The position numbers and the translations under genes are program-made. The notes under the pieces were generated by a model that was given only the letters and a program-made list of their open reading frames with translations, did not search any database and was not told the origin of the DNA. Positions 1-4,741 of a stretch of DNA of 5,278 nt are shown in pieces. Origin of the DNA: Actinomycetota bacterium (lineage in GTDB: Bacteria > Actinomycetota > Actinomycetes > Nanopelagicales > Nanopelagicaceae); the NCBI GenBank assembly GCA_009698975.1, contig WLPB01000084.1, forward strand, positions 1 through 5,278. The letters run 5' to 3'. Each line of letters starts with the position of its first letter. Position 1 is the stretch's first letter.

Positions 1-414
1 ATTATTGGTTTTGCTCTCGATGGCTTCCCAATCTATGGCGATCGTGACAATAAAGGTAAGCAAGTAACAGCTAAGAACTTAGATCAGTGCAACGGTGTAA
101 ATAGCGCCACACCAGAATTTCCAAAAGGTATTTACCATTACGTACTTCTAGGAACAGCAGATGCACGCTCATCAATTGCTTGTTTCCATGGAGAAGTAGA
201 TTCAAGTCAGATTCAAGCGATGCCTGCTATGGGCGGCGGGGGAATGCCAATGCCTGATACCGCAGCAGCAGCCAAGAAACTTGGCATTACTGAAGATGCC
301 CTGAAGGCGGCCTTTGGAACAACTATGCCACCAGATCTCGCTATGGCAGCCAAGAAGTTAGGTATAACAGAAGCTGTGCTTCTTGATGCACTAGGAATTA
401 CATCCAGACCCTAA
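1..414 (+). CDS. YHYH-domain protein, 3' part (5' end outside window)
   Basis: The window opens inside this gene; 137 codons remain before a TAA at 412-414. The visible part starts IIGFALDGFPIYGDRD and continues with LDQCNG (residues 27-32), IYHYV (44-48) and ACFHG (60-64). This order (GFALDGFPIYG, a Cys-Asn-Gly, the YHYH-type motif, a CFHG) is what I know of the YHYH family (PF14240), whose members are usually exported and whose function is not well established. C30 and C61 could form a disulfide in an exported protein. The fourth motif position is Val (YHYV) rather than His. The tail has a Gly/Met/Pro-rich linker (about 74-85), then two copies of a helical motif, AAKKLGITEDAL (90-101) and AAKKLGITEAVL (116-127). 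The signal peptide would lie upstream, out of view. The family call is secure on motifs; the role is unknown. Confidence 0.85.
   Translation: MIGFALDGFPIYGDRDNKGKQVTAKNLDQCNGVNSATPEFPKGIYHYVLLGTADARSSIACFHGEVDSSQIQAMPAMGGGGMPMPDTAAAAKKLGITEDALKAAFGTTMPPDLAMAAKKLGITEAVLLDALGITSRP
274..395 (+). repeat. Duplicated AAKKLGITE helical motif in YHYH protein C-terminus
   Basis: Residues AAKKLGITE occur twice, 26 residues apart, each followed by a similar hydrophobic pattern ending in AFG or ALG. Synonymous codons differ between copies (aaacttggcatt versus aagttaggtata), so this is an old protein-level duplication, not a recent DNA duplication. Short LGIT/LGVT helical units of this kind are common at C-termini of actinobacterial exported proteins; that statement is from general knowledge. 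Confidence 0.7.
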
Positions 415-476
415 ATGGCAACTAAAATCAGTTTCTATTGATAAAAATATTCGCAGAATGGCGGGGCATCTCCGTG

Positions 477-527
477 TTACCCAGCAGGTGAATTCCGCGT
501 AGGTGGAGAAGATGTACTGCTGGGTGA
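477..527 (+). repeat. Long-loop inverted repeat just before the TTG start
   Basis: ACCCAGCAG (479-487) and CTGCTGGGT (517-525) are perfect 9-bp reverse complements. A T-G wobble and a T-A pair extend the stem to 11. The 29-nt loop contains GGTGGAGAAG followed by an ATG. In RNA the right arm would bury the GGGTGAG just before the TTG at 529. By my rough count, one repeat of this size and loop is expected by chance in a window this long, so the only support is its position. Confidence 0.35.
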
Positions 528-528
528 G

Positions 529-756
529 TTGAAGGTAGCTGGCATTCAGGAGCCAATCGGTTTCTGGATGTCAGCTTCTCAATTCGAATATTGGAAACAT
601 ACCCACCTGACCGTTGATGTCGTTATTGGTCGAGGTGGTGGCTTCTCACTCGAATCACCTGAGGGTAAGCGATTCTTAATTCGCTCGCGCTTATTCACAG
701 ATCAAGAGTGGGCGATACTTGAGCAGACCGTGGTTGCTACCGGCCTATCGCGCTGA
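529..756 (+). CDS. Short hypothetical ORF with uncertain start, possibly a gene remnant
   Basis: The frame is open from 445 (just after TGA TAA at 439-444) to a TGA at 754-756. It contains no ATG or GTG that could start a full-length product. The only standard start upstream of the conserved-looking part is TTG at 529, giving 75 residues (KVAGIQEPIGFWMSASQF...). There is no properly spaced Shine-Dalgarno: GGGTGAG touches the TTG directly. The peptide is mixed and soluble-looking (FEYWKHTHLTVDVV, a GRGGGF turn, a FTDQEWAIL end), with no transmembrane segment and no domain I recognise. Upstream codons 445-528 also read protein-like (GGASPCYPAGEFRVGGEDVLLGEL), so the true gene may once have started earlier and lost its 5' end. 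It follows the YHYH gene on the same strand and converges with doxX. It could also be non-coding. Confidence 0.4.
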   Translation: MKVAGIQEPIGFWMSASQFEYWKHTHLTVDVVIGRGGGFSLESPEGKRFLIRSRLFTDQEWAILEQTVVATGLSR

Positions 757-778
757 CCCTATGCCCTTGCTTCTTAGA

Positions 779-811
779 TTAAAAAAGAAACTCACCCCGC
801 CTAGCAGTTTC
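779..811 (-). terminator. Probable weak intrinsic terminator of the marR-doxX operon
   Basis: On the minus strand, 30 nt after the doxX stop, GAAACT (811-806) and AGTTTC (792-787) form a 6-bp stem around a 13-nt loop, followed directly by TTTTTTAA (786-779). The U-tract placement is right for an intrinsic terminator, but the stem is short and not GC-rich, so it may be inefficient. It sits in the gap between two convergent genes, where a terminator is expected. Confidence 0.45.
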
Positions 812-840
812 GTCCCCGGCTTATGCGAGAAAACTCCGCT

Positions 841-1191
841 CTAGCGCTTCAATTGCAACGCTGTTGTGACGCACGCGATGATGAAAATTCCAAGTGCTGC
901 ACCGAAATCTGCGACTTTGTGCTTGCGTGAGAAGTGGGTGAAGAGAGCACCTGCGAAGTAGAGAACAAGAGATGCAGAAGCTAATACGCCAAGGGGTTTA
1001 TTCCAGATTCCAGCAATGATGCCGAGCCCGCCTGCGATTTCCAAAAATGCAAGAACGGGAATCTGCTTAGGCTTAACGCCAACTTTTTCCATAGAAGCCA
1101 TTACATCTGGAACTTTCTTTAATTTTGCGATTGCTGATCCAATTGCGGCAAAGGCGAGAAGAGCTCCGAAGATGTCGAGTGCAATTATCAT
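841..1191 (-). CDS. DoxX-like four-helix membrane protein
   Basis: A 116-residue integral membrane protein with four hydrophobic segments at about 3-22, 44-63, 66-87 and 93-113. Key landmarks are LEIAGGLGIIAGIW (50-63) in helix 2 and YFAGALFTHFSRKH (78-91) at the end of helix 3. Length, spacing and these motifs fit the DoxX-like family (PF13564, related to DoxX/PF07681). Family members are linked to quinone or thiol redox and oxidative stress in some bacteria, but most, including this one, have no demonstrated reaction. Its ATG (1191-1189) follows the marR TAA (1194-1192) with no base between, so it is translated by coupling from the marR message; no separate promoter is evident. The MarR regulator and the divergent isomerase-like protein suggest induction by a small aromatic or reactive compound (inference). 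Confidence 0.85.
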   Translation of the reverse strand: MIIALDIFGALLAFAAIGSAIAKLKKVPDVMASMEKVGVKPKQIPVLAFLEIAGGLGIIAGIWNKPLGVLASASLVLYFAGALFTHFSRKHKVADFGAALGIFIIACVTTALQLKR

Positions 1192-1674
1192 TTATTTATC
1201 TACCTTCTTGTTAAGTGGGTGGTGTTCTTTCATATGTTGTGAAATTACTTCAGATATTTCGATCAAAGACTTCATCTGTGCCTGTGTGAGCACTTGGCTG
1301 AAGCAGTGATTGATTTCTTGAGACTGAAGAGGAATTGCGGCTTCGGCGATTTTTCTCCCCTTGGTTGTTATGGAGACATCAAAGCAACGAGAATCCTCAA
1401 TATTTTTACTCTTTTTTACTAAGCCCGCTTCATCCATTCGGGAAATCTGATGGGACATCCGACTAATTTCCCAACCAAGGCCAGTTGCCAACCGATTGAG
1501 ATTTATCGAAGGCGCTGGAAGCTCAGAGAGAGCCACCAGAACAACATATTCAGCGCCAGATATCCCCGAGTGATTGGTTACTTGGCGCCCAAGGTGAGGT
1601 AGAAGACTTGTTCCAATTCTGTGGAAAGCTCGCCACGCCTGGGAGTCAAGTTCCTTCATACCTTTTTGTGCCAC
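1192..1674 (-). CDS. MarR-family transcriptional regulator
   Basis: A 160-residue winged-helix regulator of typical MarR length. N-terminal dimer helix about 8-33 (LDSQAWRAFHRIGTSLLPHL); DNA-binding core about 37-105, with SGAEYVVLVALSE (39-51), INLNRLATGLG (57-67), recognition helix WEISRMSHQISRMDEAGLV (68-86), and a wing carrying EDSR (93-96) then VSITTKG; C-terminal dimer helices 116-150. GLxWxxSRxSHQxxRMxxxGLV is a strong MarR signature. The GTG at 1674-1672 is chosen because a good promoter lies one promoter length upstream, making a leaderless message starting at that GTG. An ATG six codons in (1659-1657) lies too close to AAAAGG to be preferred. C97 in the wing and C124 are the only cysteines; a redox-sensing role is possible but speculative. 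It heads the operon with doxX and probably represses itself through the inverted repeat at 1694-1711. Confidence 0.88.
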   Translation of the reverse strand: MAQKGMKELDSQAWRAFHRIGTSLLPHLGRQVTNHSGISGAEYVVLVALSELPAPSINLNRLATGLGWEISRMSHQISRMDEAGLVKKSKNIEDSRCFDVSITTKGRKIAEAAIPLQSQEINHCFSQVLTQAQMKSLIEISEVISQHMKEHHPLNKKVDK

Positions 1675-1680
1675 ATATGA

Positions 1681-1708
1681 ATTAAATCAGATATACTTGA
1701 TATGTCAA
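1681..1708 (-). promoter_or_regulatory. marR promoter, leaderless
   Basis: Minus strand: a perfect TTGACA -35 box (1708-1703), a 16-bp spacer, and a TTTAAT -10 box (1686-1681, 5 of 6 matches to TATAAT). Six nucleotides then separate the -10 from the GTG at 1674, so transcription should begin at or next to the start codon. No Shine-Dalgarno is present, which agrees. The -35 box lies inside the operator candidate. Confidence 0.7.
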
Positions 1709-1711
1709 GTA
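1694..1711. promoter_or_regulatory. Candidate MarR operator (inverted repeat)
   Basis: TACTTGA (1694-1700), 4-nt spacer TATG, TCAAGTA (1705-1711): 7-bp perfect arms, total 18 bp, the size and AT-rich TTGA...TCAA style typical of MarR-family operators. It covers the marR -35 box, so dimer binding would block RNA polymerase for marR-doxX. It also lies 28 bp before the ATG of the divergent isomerase-like gene, so both directions could be controlled. Confidence 0.65.
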
Positions 1712-1738
1712 ATAACGAATCTCAGAATTTGGTGTCAA

Positions 1739-2014
1739 ATGAATAGTTACATGGTCGTTGCATCATTCAAAGACGGCGTCACTCCAGAAGATATCCGTGC
1801 CCTCATTCCAGCGGAGCAGTTACAGGCCACAGCATTGGTGGAGAAGGGTCTTCTAGGATTTATCAAAGTATCAATGCCTAAACGCACTGTGTTTCTGGAA
1901 ACTTTTGGTGAGGACGATGCGAGCGTTATATCAACTATTCAATCTCTTCCATTCTCCGCTATCTGGAATATCGAAATATTTCCGACAACTCCACCAGCAG
2001 GTGTGAACTTCTAA
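1739..2014 (+). CDS. Muconolactone isomerase-like small alpha/beta-barrel protein
   Basis: A 91-residue protein starting MNSYMVVASFKDG. The frame extends upstream to a TTG at 1697, but that would put coding sequence inside the operator, so ATG 1739 is preferred; a weak GGTG (1731-1734) sits 4 nt before it. The plan is a dimeric ferredoxin-like barrel: strand YMVVASF (4-10), helix TPEDIRALIPAEQLQATAL (15-33), strand GFIKVS (40-45), strand RTVFLETFGEDD (49-60), helix DASVISTIQSLPFSAIW (60-76), strand NIEIFP (77-82). The pattern of EQ.....L.EKG.LG..KVS......FLE.FG.DD......I.SLP....W..EIFP resembles muconolactone delta-isomerase/YciI-type proteins. Catalysis is not proven; in this neighbourhood a monooxygenase-like or binding role is equally possible. 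Divergent from marR-doxX and probably under the same regulator. Confidence 0.7.
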   Translation: MNSYMVVASFKDGVTPEDIRALIPAEQLQATALVEKGLLGFIKVSMPKRTVFLETFGEDDASVISTIQSLPFSAIWNIEIFPTTPPAGVNF

Positions 2015-2040
2015 GAGATCCGACTTATTGAGCGCCTTCT

Positions 2041-2502
2041 TTATATCAATTTAGTCATACAGGTATTGTCATCGCTGAGAACATAGTCACCGAACGCTTC
2101 ACAATTTTGATACCCCAGTGATTTATAGAGTTCGCGGGCAGGCTTGAATGGCTCTTTTGCGCCCGTCTCTAAGCTAATTCGTTTCACTCCATGTTGCTTT
2201 GCAAACTCTTCAATGTGAGCAACCATCGCCTTTCCAATACCGATTCCTCTGGAGTTAGCCAGAGTGTGCATGGATTTCAACTCCGCATGACCTGGTTCTA
2301 ACTTTCTCAAAGCACCCACGCCCACAAGGTCGCCGTTGACCCGTGCACCGAAGACGGTTATGTCGGGAGTGAATAACTTGGCAGGTTCGAGTGCGTAGAC
2401 ATGTTCGATTGGTGTTGAAGTGGTACAAAAAAGCCAGTGAGCTTGGAGGACCTGGGTTAACTCATCCCCCGGCGATTCTTCAATGCTGATCTGAATCTCC
2501 AT
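2041..2502 (-). CDS. GNAT-family N-acetyltransferase
   Basis: A 153-residue single-domain GNAT protein. The acetyl-CoA pyrophosphate-binding motif A is SRGIGIGKAM (84-93, R-G-x-G-x-G-K), preceded by the strand and turn HAELKSMHTL (72-81) and followed by a helix (94-104) and RISLETGA (108-115). Motif B is FKPARELYKSLGYQNCEAFGDY (119-140). The N-terminal part has a THSPPE-like segment, TSTPIEHVYALE (28-39), and FGARVNGDLVGVGALR (51-66). The arrangement KSM.T....RG.G.....HI......G..R.SLETG is typical of the YsnE-like subgroup as I remember it; the acyl acceptor is not known. ATG 2502-2500 has no Shine-Dalgarno, but TAAACT (2515-2510) is placed for near-leaderless initiation. It ends 26 nt from the convergent isomerase-like gene with no clear terminator between. 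Confidence 0.87.
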   Translation of the reverse strand: MEIQISIEESPGDELTQVLQAHWLFCTTSTPIEHVYALEPAKLFTPDITVFGARVNGDLVGVGALRKLEPGHAELKSMHTLANSRGIGIGKAMVAHIEEFAKQHGVKRISLETGAKEPFKPARELYKSLGYQNCEAFGDYVLSDDNTCMTKLI

Positions 2503-2509
2503 GTGGCCC

Positions 2510-2515
2510 AGTTTA
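2510..2515 (-). promoter_or_regulatory. Candidate -10 box for the GNAT gene
   Basis: Minus strand TAAACT matches TATAAT at 4 of 6 positions, and its end is 7 nt before the ATG, so the transcript would start at or one base before the start codon. No convincing -35 is seen. The box overlaps the left arm of the inverted repeat at 2513-2535. Confidence 0.4.
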
Positions 2516-2535
2516 ATCCCCGGGCTCTGGATTAA
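2513..2535. promoter_or_regulatory. Inverted repeat in the divergent GNAT/DUF4287 promoter region
   Basis: TTAATCC (2513-2519) and GGATTAA (2529-2535) are perfect 7-bp reverse complements separated by 9 nt, total 23 bp. The left arm overlaps the GNAT -10 candidate and the right arm overlaps where the DUF4287 -35 box would be. A dimeric regulator bound here could control both genes. About three such repeats are expected by chance in this window, so position is the main support. Confidence 0.4.
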
Positions 2536-2557
2536 TACACTCCCCTTCTTTTACACT
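2528..2557 (+). promoter_or_regulatory. Candidate leaderless promoter of the DUF4287 gene
   Basis: TACACT (2552-2557, the TANNNT form) ends exactly 6 nt before the ATG at 2564, placing transcription start on the A of the start codon. The -35 region (2528-2533, TGGATT) is poor. No Shine-Dalgarno lies before the ATG, consistent with leaderless translation. Confidence 0.5.
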
Positions 2558-2563
2558 TATGCC

Positions 2564-2776
2564 ATGGCTGAGAAAAAAGTAACAGGTCCGTCTTCCTACT
2601 TTCCTTCAATCGAAAAGAAGTATGGGAAGCCAATTGAGCATTGGATGAAAGAGCTGAAAAAGGTTTCAAAGCTTGCCCACATGGAGCAAGTAGCTCACTT
2701 GAAAGAGAAGTTTGAAATGGGCCATGGCCACGCAAATGCAATTGTGGCTGTATTCCGCCAGAAGAATGGCTTATAG
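2564..2776 (+). CDS. DUF4287 family small protein
   Basis: A 70-residue soluble protein: MAEKKVTGPSSYFPSIEKKY at the N-terminus, GKPIEHWMKELKK (22-34), HLKEKFEMGHGHANAIVAVF (46-65). The succession SYFPSIEKKYGKPIEHW, a Lys-rich middle, and WLK/HLKEKF.MGHGHANAIV is the hallmark of DUF4287 (PF14117), a small helical domain of unknown function often fused to or near DUF5655. Here it stands alone. ATG 2564 is preferred over an in-frame ATG at 2501, because the extra 21 residues would read through the divergent promoter and do not match the family. Divergent from the GNAT gene, 61 bp apart. Confidence 0.83.
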   Translation: MAEKKVTGPSSYFPSIEKKYGKPIEHWMKELKKVSKLAHMEQVAHLKEKFEMGHGHANAIVAVFRQKNGL

Positions 2777-2846
2777 GGCGACTGTCCCTCTTCTTTACTT
2801 GCAGCATATCTGTGCTCACTTTCACGGAGCTTAGAAAAATACAGTA

Positions 2847-2874
2847 TTCAGGCCCTTCCCTTAGGAAACCTGAA
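2847..2874 (+). promoter_or_regulatory. Imperfect hairpin upstream of the CBS gene
   Basis: TTCAGG (2847-2852) pairs with CCTGAA (2869-2874); inside it TTCC (2856-2859) pairs with GGAA (2864-2867) around a CTTA loop, giving 10 pairs with a 3/1 internal loop. It lies 38 nt before the ATG at 2913 and has no U-tract after it, so it is not an intrinsic terminator for the DUF4287 gene. It may be a leader structure or a protein-binding site, or chance. Confidence 0.3.
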
Positions 2875-2900
2875 AGAGCATTATGGAGCCACTCAAGAGT

Positions 2901-2906
2901 GAGGAG
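2901..2906 (+). promoter_or_regulatory. Shine-Dalgarno that fixes the CBS protein start
   Basis: GAGGAG is followed by 6 nt (TGGTCA) and ATG at 2913. This near-consensus ribosome binding site is the best in the window and decides for the 2913 start over the in-frame ATG at 2883, which has none. Confidence 0.75.
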
Positions 2907-2912
2907 TGGTCA

Positions 2913-3344
2913 ATGAAGATCCGTAGCATTATCTCGGGCAAACGCGTCGAAACTATCTCAGCTAGTGCAAGTGTCCATGATTTGGTGAACTCGTTAAATT
3001 CTCATCATGTGGGTGCGCTAGTAGTTTCTAATGATGGCAAGAAAATTGATGGCATTGTCTCAGAACGAGATGTAGTCCGGGCGATGCCAGGCAAGCTGGA
3101 TCAACTCGTTGCAATGCATGTGCGCGACATTATGACCGTGGAAGTCCACACATGTACGCCAGATTCAACGATTGCAGAATTGATGACCATGATGACCGAA
3201 CTTCGCATTCGCCATGTGCCAGTTGTTGATGAAGCTGGTTTGCTCGTATCAATCGTCTCCATTGGTGATGTTGTAAAGAACCATGTAAGCGAACTTGATT
3301 CTGAACGTCAGGCGCTCAGAGATTATGTAGCAAGCGGGAATTAG
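2913..3344 (+). CDS. Tandem CBS-domain protein
   Basis: A 143-residue soluble protein made almost only of two CBS domains (a Bateman module). CBS1 spans about 1-58: VETISASASVHDLVNSLNSH, HVGALVVS (32-39), then GIVSERDVVRAM (47-58). CBS2 spans about 70-124: VRDIMTVEVHTCTPDSTIAEL, RIRHVPVVDEAGLLVSIVSIGDVVK (98-122). A short helical tail follows (SELDSERQALRDYV). Such modules bind adenosine nucleotides or NAD-type ligands at the Ser/Thr-x-x-Asp sites; S50-E-R-D53 and S116-I-G-D119 are visible here. Stand-alone members of this length are common, and their partner is usually unknown. No neighbour gives a clue, as flanking genes are separated by 136 nt upstream and are convergent downstream. Confidence 0.9.
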   Translation: MKIRSIISGKRVETISASASVHDLVNSLNSHHVGALVVSNDGKKIDGIVSERDVVRAMPGKLDQLVAMHVRDIMTVEVHTCTPDSTIAELMTMMTELRIRHVPVVDEAGLLVSIVSIGDVVKNHVSELDSERQALRDYVASGN

Positions 3345-3388
3345 ACACCCGCATCATTAGCTAAGTAGCCTGTTGCTGATTCACGGAT

Positions 3389-3538
3389 TCATTTGCGAGG
3401 TTTCTTCTTAACCTCTTTGATCTGGCTAGCCTTACGCGCTCCCCCGCGCTTAGCCTTTTTTTCTAAGGTCAATTCTTCAGCGCTCTCTTTTAGTATCGCC
3501 AAAGCCTCCGTGACTCTCGAAGTGGAATTGTTTTTCAT
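3389..3538 (-). CDS. Small, highly basic hypothetical protein (49 aa)
   Basis: ATG at 3538-3536, TGA at 3391-3389. The N-terminal half (RVTEALAILKESAEELTLEKK, given here to residue 28) looks like an amphipathic helix. The second half is strongly basic: 12 Lys/Arg among residues 27-49 with a single acidic residue, including KKAKRGGARKAS and KEVKKKPRK. Overall 15 Lys/Arg against 6 Glu. This is the composition of a nucleic-acid or ribosome-binding tail, but I recognise no family. It begins 9 nt after the stop of the surface-protein gene, on the same strand and in the same frame (TAG ATC TGA CTT ATG), so it could be the second cistron of that transcript. No Shine-Dalgarno is seen. A terminator-like hairpin on the opposite strand lies within it, which competes as an explanation of this DNA. 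Confidence 0.5.
   Translation of the reverse strand: MKNNSTSRVTEALAILKESAEELTLEKKAKRGGARKASQIKEVKKKPRK
3424..3462 (+). terminator. Terminator-like hairpin with T7 downstream of the CBS gene
   Basis: Plus strand: GGCTA (3424-3428) pairs with TAGCC (3451-3455); inside, GCGC (3436-3439) pairs with GCGC (3446-3449) around a TCCCCC loop; then seven T (3456-3462). It is 80 nt after the CBS stop, so it could end that transcript before it runs antisense into the surface gene. The 7/1 internal loop weakens it, and the same bases encode KKAKRGGARKAS of the basic ORF on the other strand. Confidence 0.45.
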
Positions 3539-3547
3539 AAGTCAGAT

Positions 3548-4675
3548 CTAGAAGGCTCGAATTGGGCGGATAGTTTTGTAATTGCCTCGGCTCTCGCGAG
3601 ATACCACACCTGTTCCCATTAAAATTTGGAAGTTAAATACAGATTGATCTTCGCTTGATGTCCAGTGATTGTTCCCCAGAGTGAACCCACCCCTACTTAG
3701 GACGGGGGATGCATTCAGAGCGATTGCTTCGTCTCTTGAAGGCAGGAACCATTGACCAGCACTTGAATCATTACCTGCGTAAAGCTGGACAGCCTTTGCA
3801 CCATTTGTGGCTGAATTTCCACTGTTTGATGCATTGACGAACAACCTCGTGTTACTTAATCCAGAACCAAAGGACAAACTCGTACCGAGTAATGCGTTCC
3901 CTGGCATTATGGTTGTTCTTGCATCGGTTGTAGCGGTGCCAGGTTCGCTAAAGGATGCATTCTGGCTTTGAGTAGAAGCCCACGAGACGGGTGCCCACTC
4001 TAGATAGCGGCAGTTGGTGTTACATGTTGCGCCGGTCATTGTGAATGGAGCGCCTGCGTAAAAGACCATTCCACCACCAGGTCCAATATCACCAAGTGAA
4101 CAGACGGCCTCTGTGATGCAGTTGCCCGCAACGTGACTGGTGCTTTGTATGGTCAGTCTTTCAACTGTTGATGCCAAAGCAACTGGAGTTGTAAAGCTGA
4201 CAGTGAAGGTACCGGTTTCGCTTGTGACATTTGATCCTATCCAGCCCTTACCACCTTGATGGTTTCCACCATTATTCCAAATTGATGCAACGGTCTTGGT
4301 TTCACCAAAGATAGGAAGCGCTGTTGAGGTCGAGGAGTCATAGGCTGAAATCTGGAAGTCAACGCCGTTGCAGCTTGATGGGATTCCTGAAACTGTGACA
4401 CTGGAGAAGTAGAAAGCCCCTGAGCCAGATGTGTTCACGAAGGATGAATTAGGAGTAACCGTTAAGGCATCTGACCCAGAACAAGCAGTTGTAAGCGAGA
4501 TGCCCTGACCAAATTCCACTTTGCCGCTTGAATTGAGTGAGATGTTTGCAGCTAGAGTTGTATTGAGGAATAGGCCGCCGGCAAAGAGAAGCATCACAGA
4601 GGCAAGAATCGATTTTGAATTCTTCCGCTTTTTGGCAGGCTCTTGGACGGGATCGTCGTAATAGAATTCGGTCAT
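3548..4675 (-). CDS. Secreted or surface-anchored six-cysteine protein with DUF1566-like C-terminal domain
   Basis: A 375-residue protein. The N-terminal tail (1-22, acidic then KKRKNSKS) is followed by a hydrophobic segment (23-37) and NTTLAANIS, so it is exported, either cleaved after TLA (41-43) or anchored. Region 44-180 is Ser/Thr/Gly/Asn-rich and beta-like (ISLNSSGKVEFGQGISLTTAC, then SSFVNTSGSGAFYFSSVTVSG). Region 186-375 has GDIGPGGGMVFYAG (195-208), CNTNCRYLEWAP (218-229), GQWFLPSRDEAIAL (307-320), HWTSSE (337-342) and the end TIRPIRAF, matching the DUF1566/Lcl C-terminal-type fold (PF07603) as I remember it. The six cysteines (65, 102, 186, 192, 218, 222) suit three disulfides. No sorting signal is seen. 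GGGGG ending 8 nt before the ATG may serve as ribosome binding site. Role unknown: surface display, adhesion or ligand binding are guesses. Divergent from the TetR gene. Confidence 0.8.
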   Translation of the reverse strand: MTEFYYDDPVQEPAKKRKNSKSILASVMLLFAGGLFLNTTLAANISLNSSGKVEFGQGISLTTACSGSDALTVTPNSSFVNTSGSGAFYFSSVTVSGIPSSCNGVDFQISAYDSSTSTALPIFGETKTVASIWNNGGNHQGGKGWIGSNVTSETGTFTVSFTTPVALASTVERLTIQSTSHVAGNCITEAVCSLGDIGPGGGMVFYAGAPFTMTGATCNTNCRYLEWAPVSWASTQSQNASFSEPGTATTDARTTIMPGNALLGTSLSFGSGLSNTRLFVNASNSGNSATNGAKAVQLYAGNDSSAGQWFLPSRDEAIALNASPVLSRGGFTLGNNHWTSSEDQSVFNFQILMGTGVVSRESRGNYKTIRPIRAF

Positions 4676-4741
4676 TTATCTATCCCCCGCTGGATTGGCA
4701 TCGTTCACGCTCGGTCTCACCCGCCCAAAGATAGCGAATTT

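Noticed and set aside
415..441. Eight-codon ORF (MATKISFY) right after the YHYH stop
   Set aside because: No ribosome binding site and too short to support.
512..532. Possible leader peptide MYCWVS inside the 477-527 hairpin
   Set aside because: GGAG is only 3 nt from the ATG, and there is no run of a regulatory amino acid; not enough to call.
1016..1309. Plus-strand ORF of 97 codons
   Set aside because: It lies antisense to the doxX and marR genes, which have clear family signatures; its peptide has no domain-like pattern.
1697..1738. Upstream TTG start for the isomerase-like protein
   Set aside because: It would place 14 codons within the inverted repeat and promoter region, and the family begins at about MNSYMVVASF.
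2775..2796. AGGG/CCCT hairpin with pyrimidine tail after the DUF4287 gene
   Set aside because: Only a 4-bp stem with a 7-nt loop and no true T-run; below what I would call a terminator.
2532..2825. Minus-strand ORF of 97 codons
   Set aside because: It is antisense to the DUF4287 gene; low-complexity, Ser/Leu-rich translation typical of a shadow frame.
2883..2912. Upstream ATG start for the CBS protein
   Set aside because: No ribosome binding site before it, whereas GAGGAG is ideally spaced before ATG 2913, and the CBS fold begins there.
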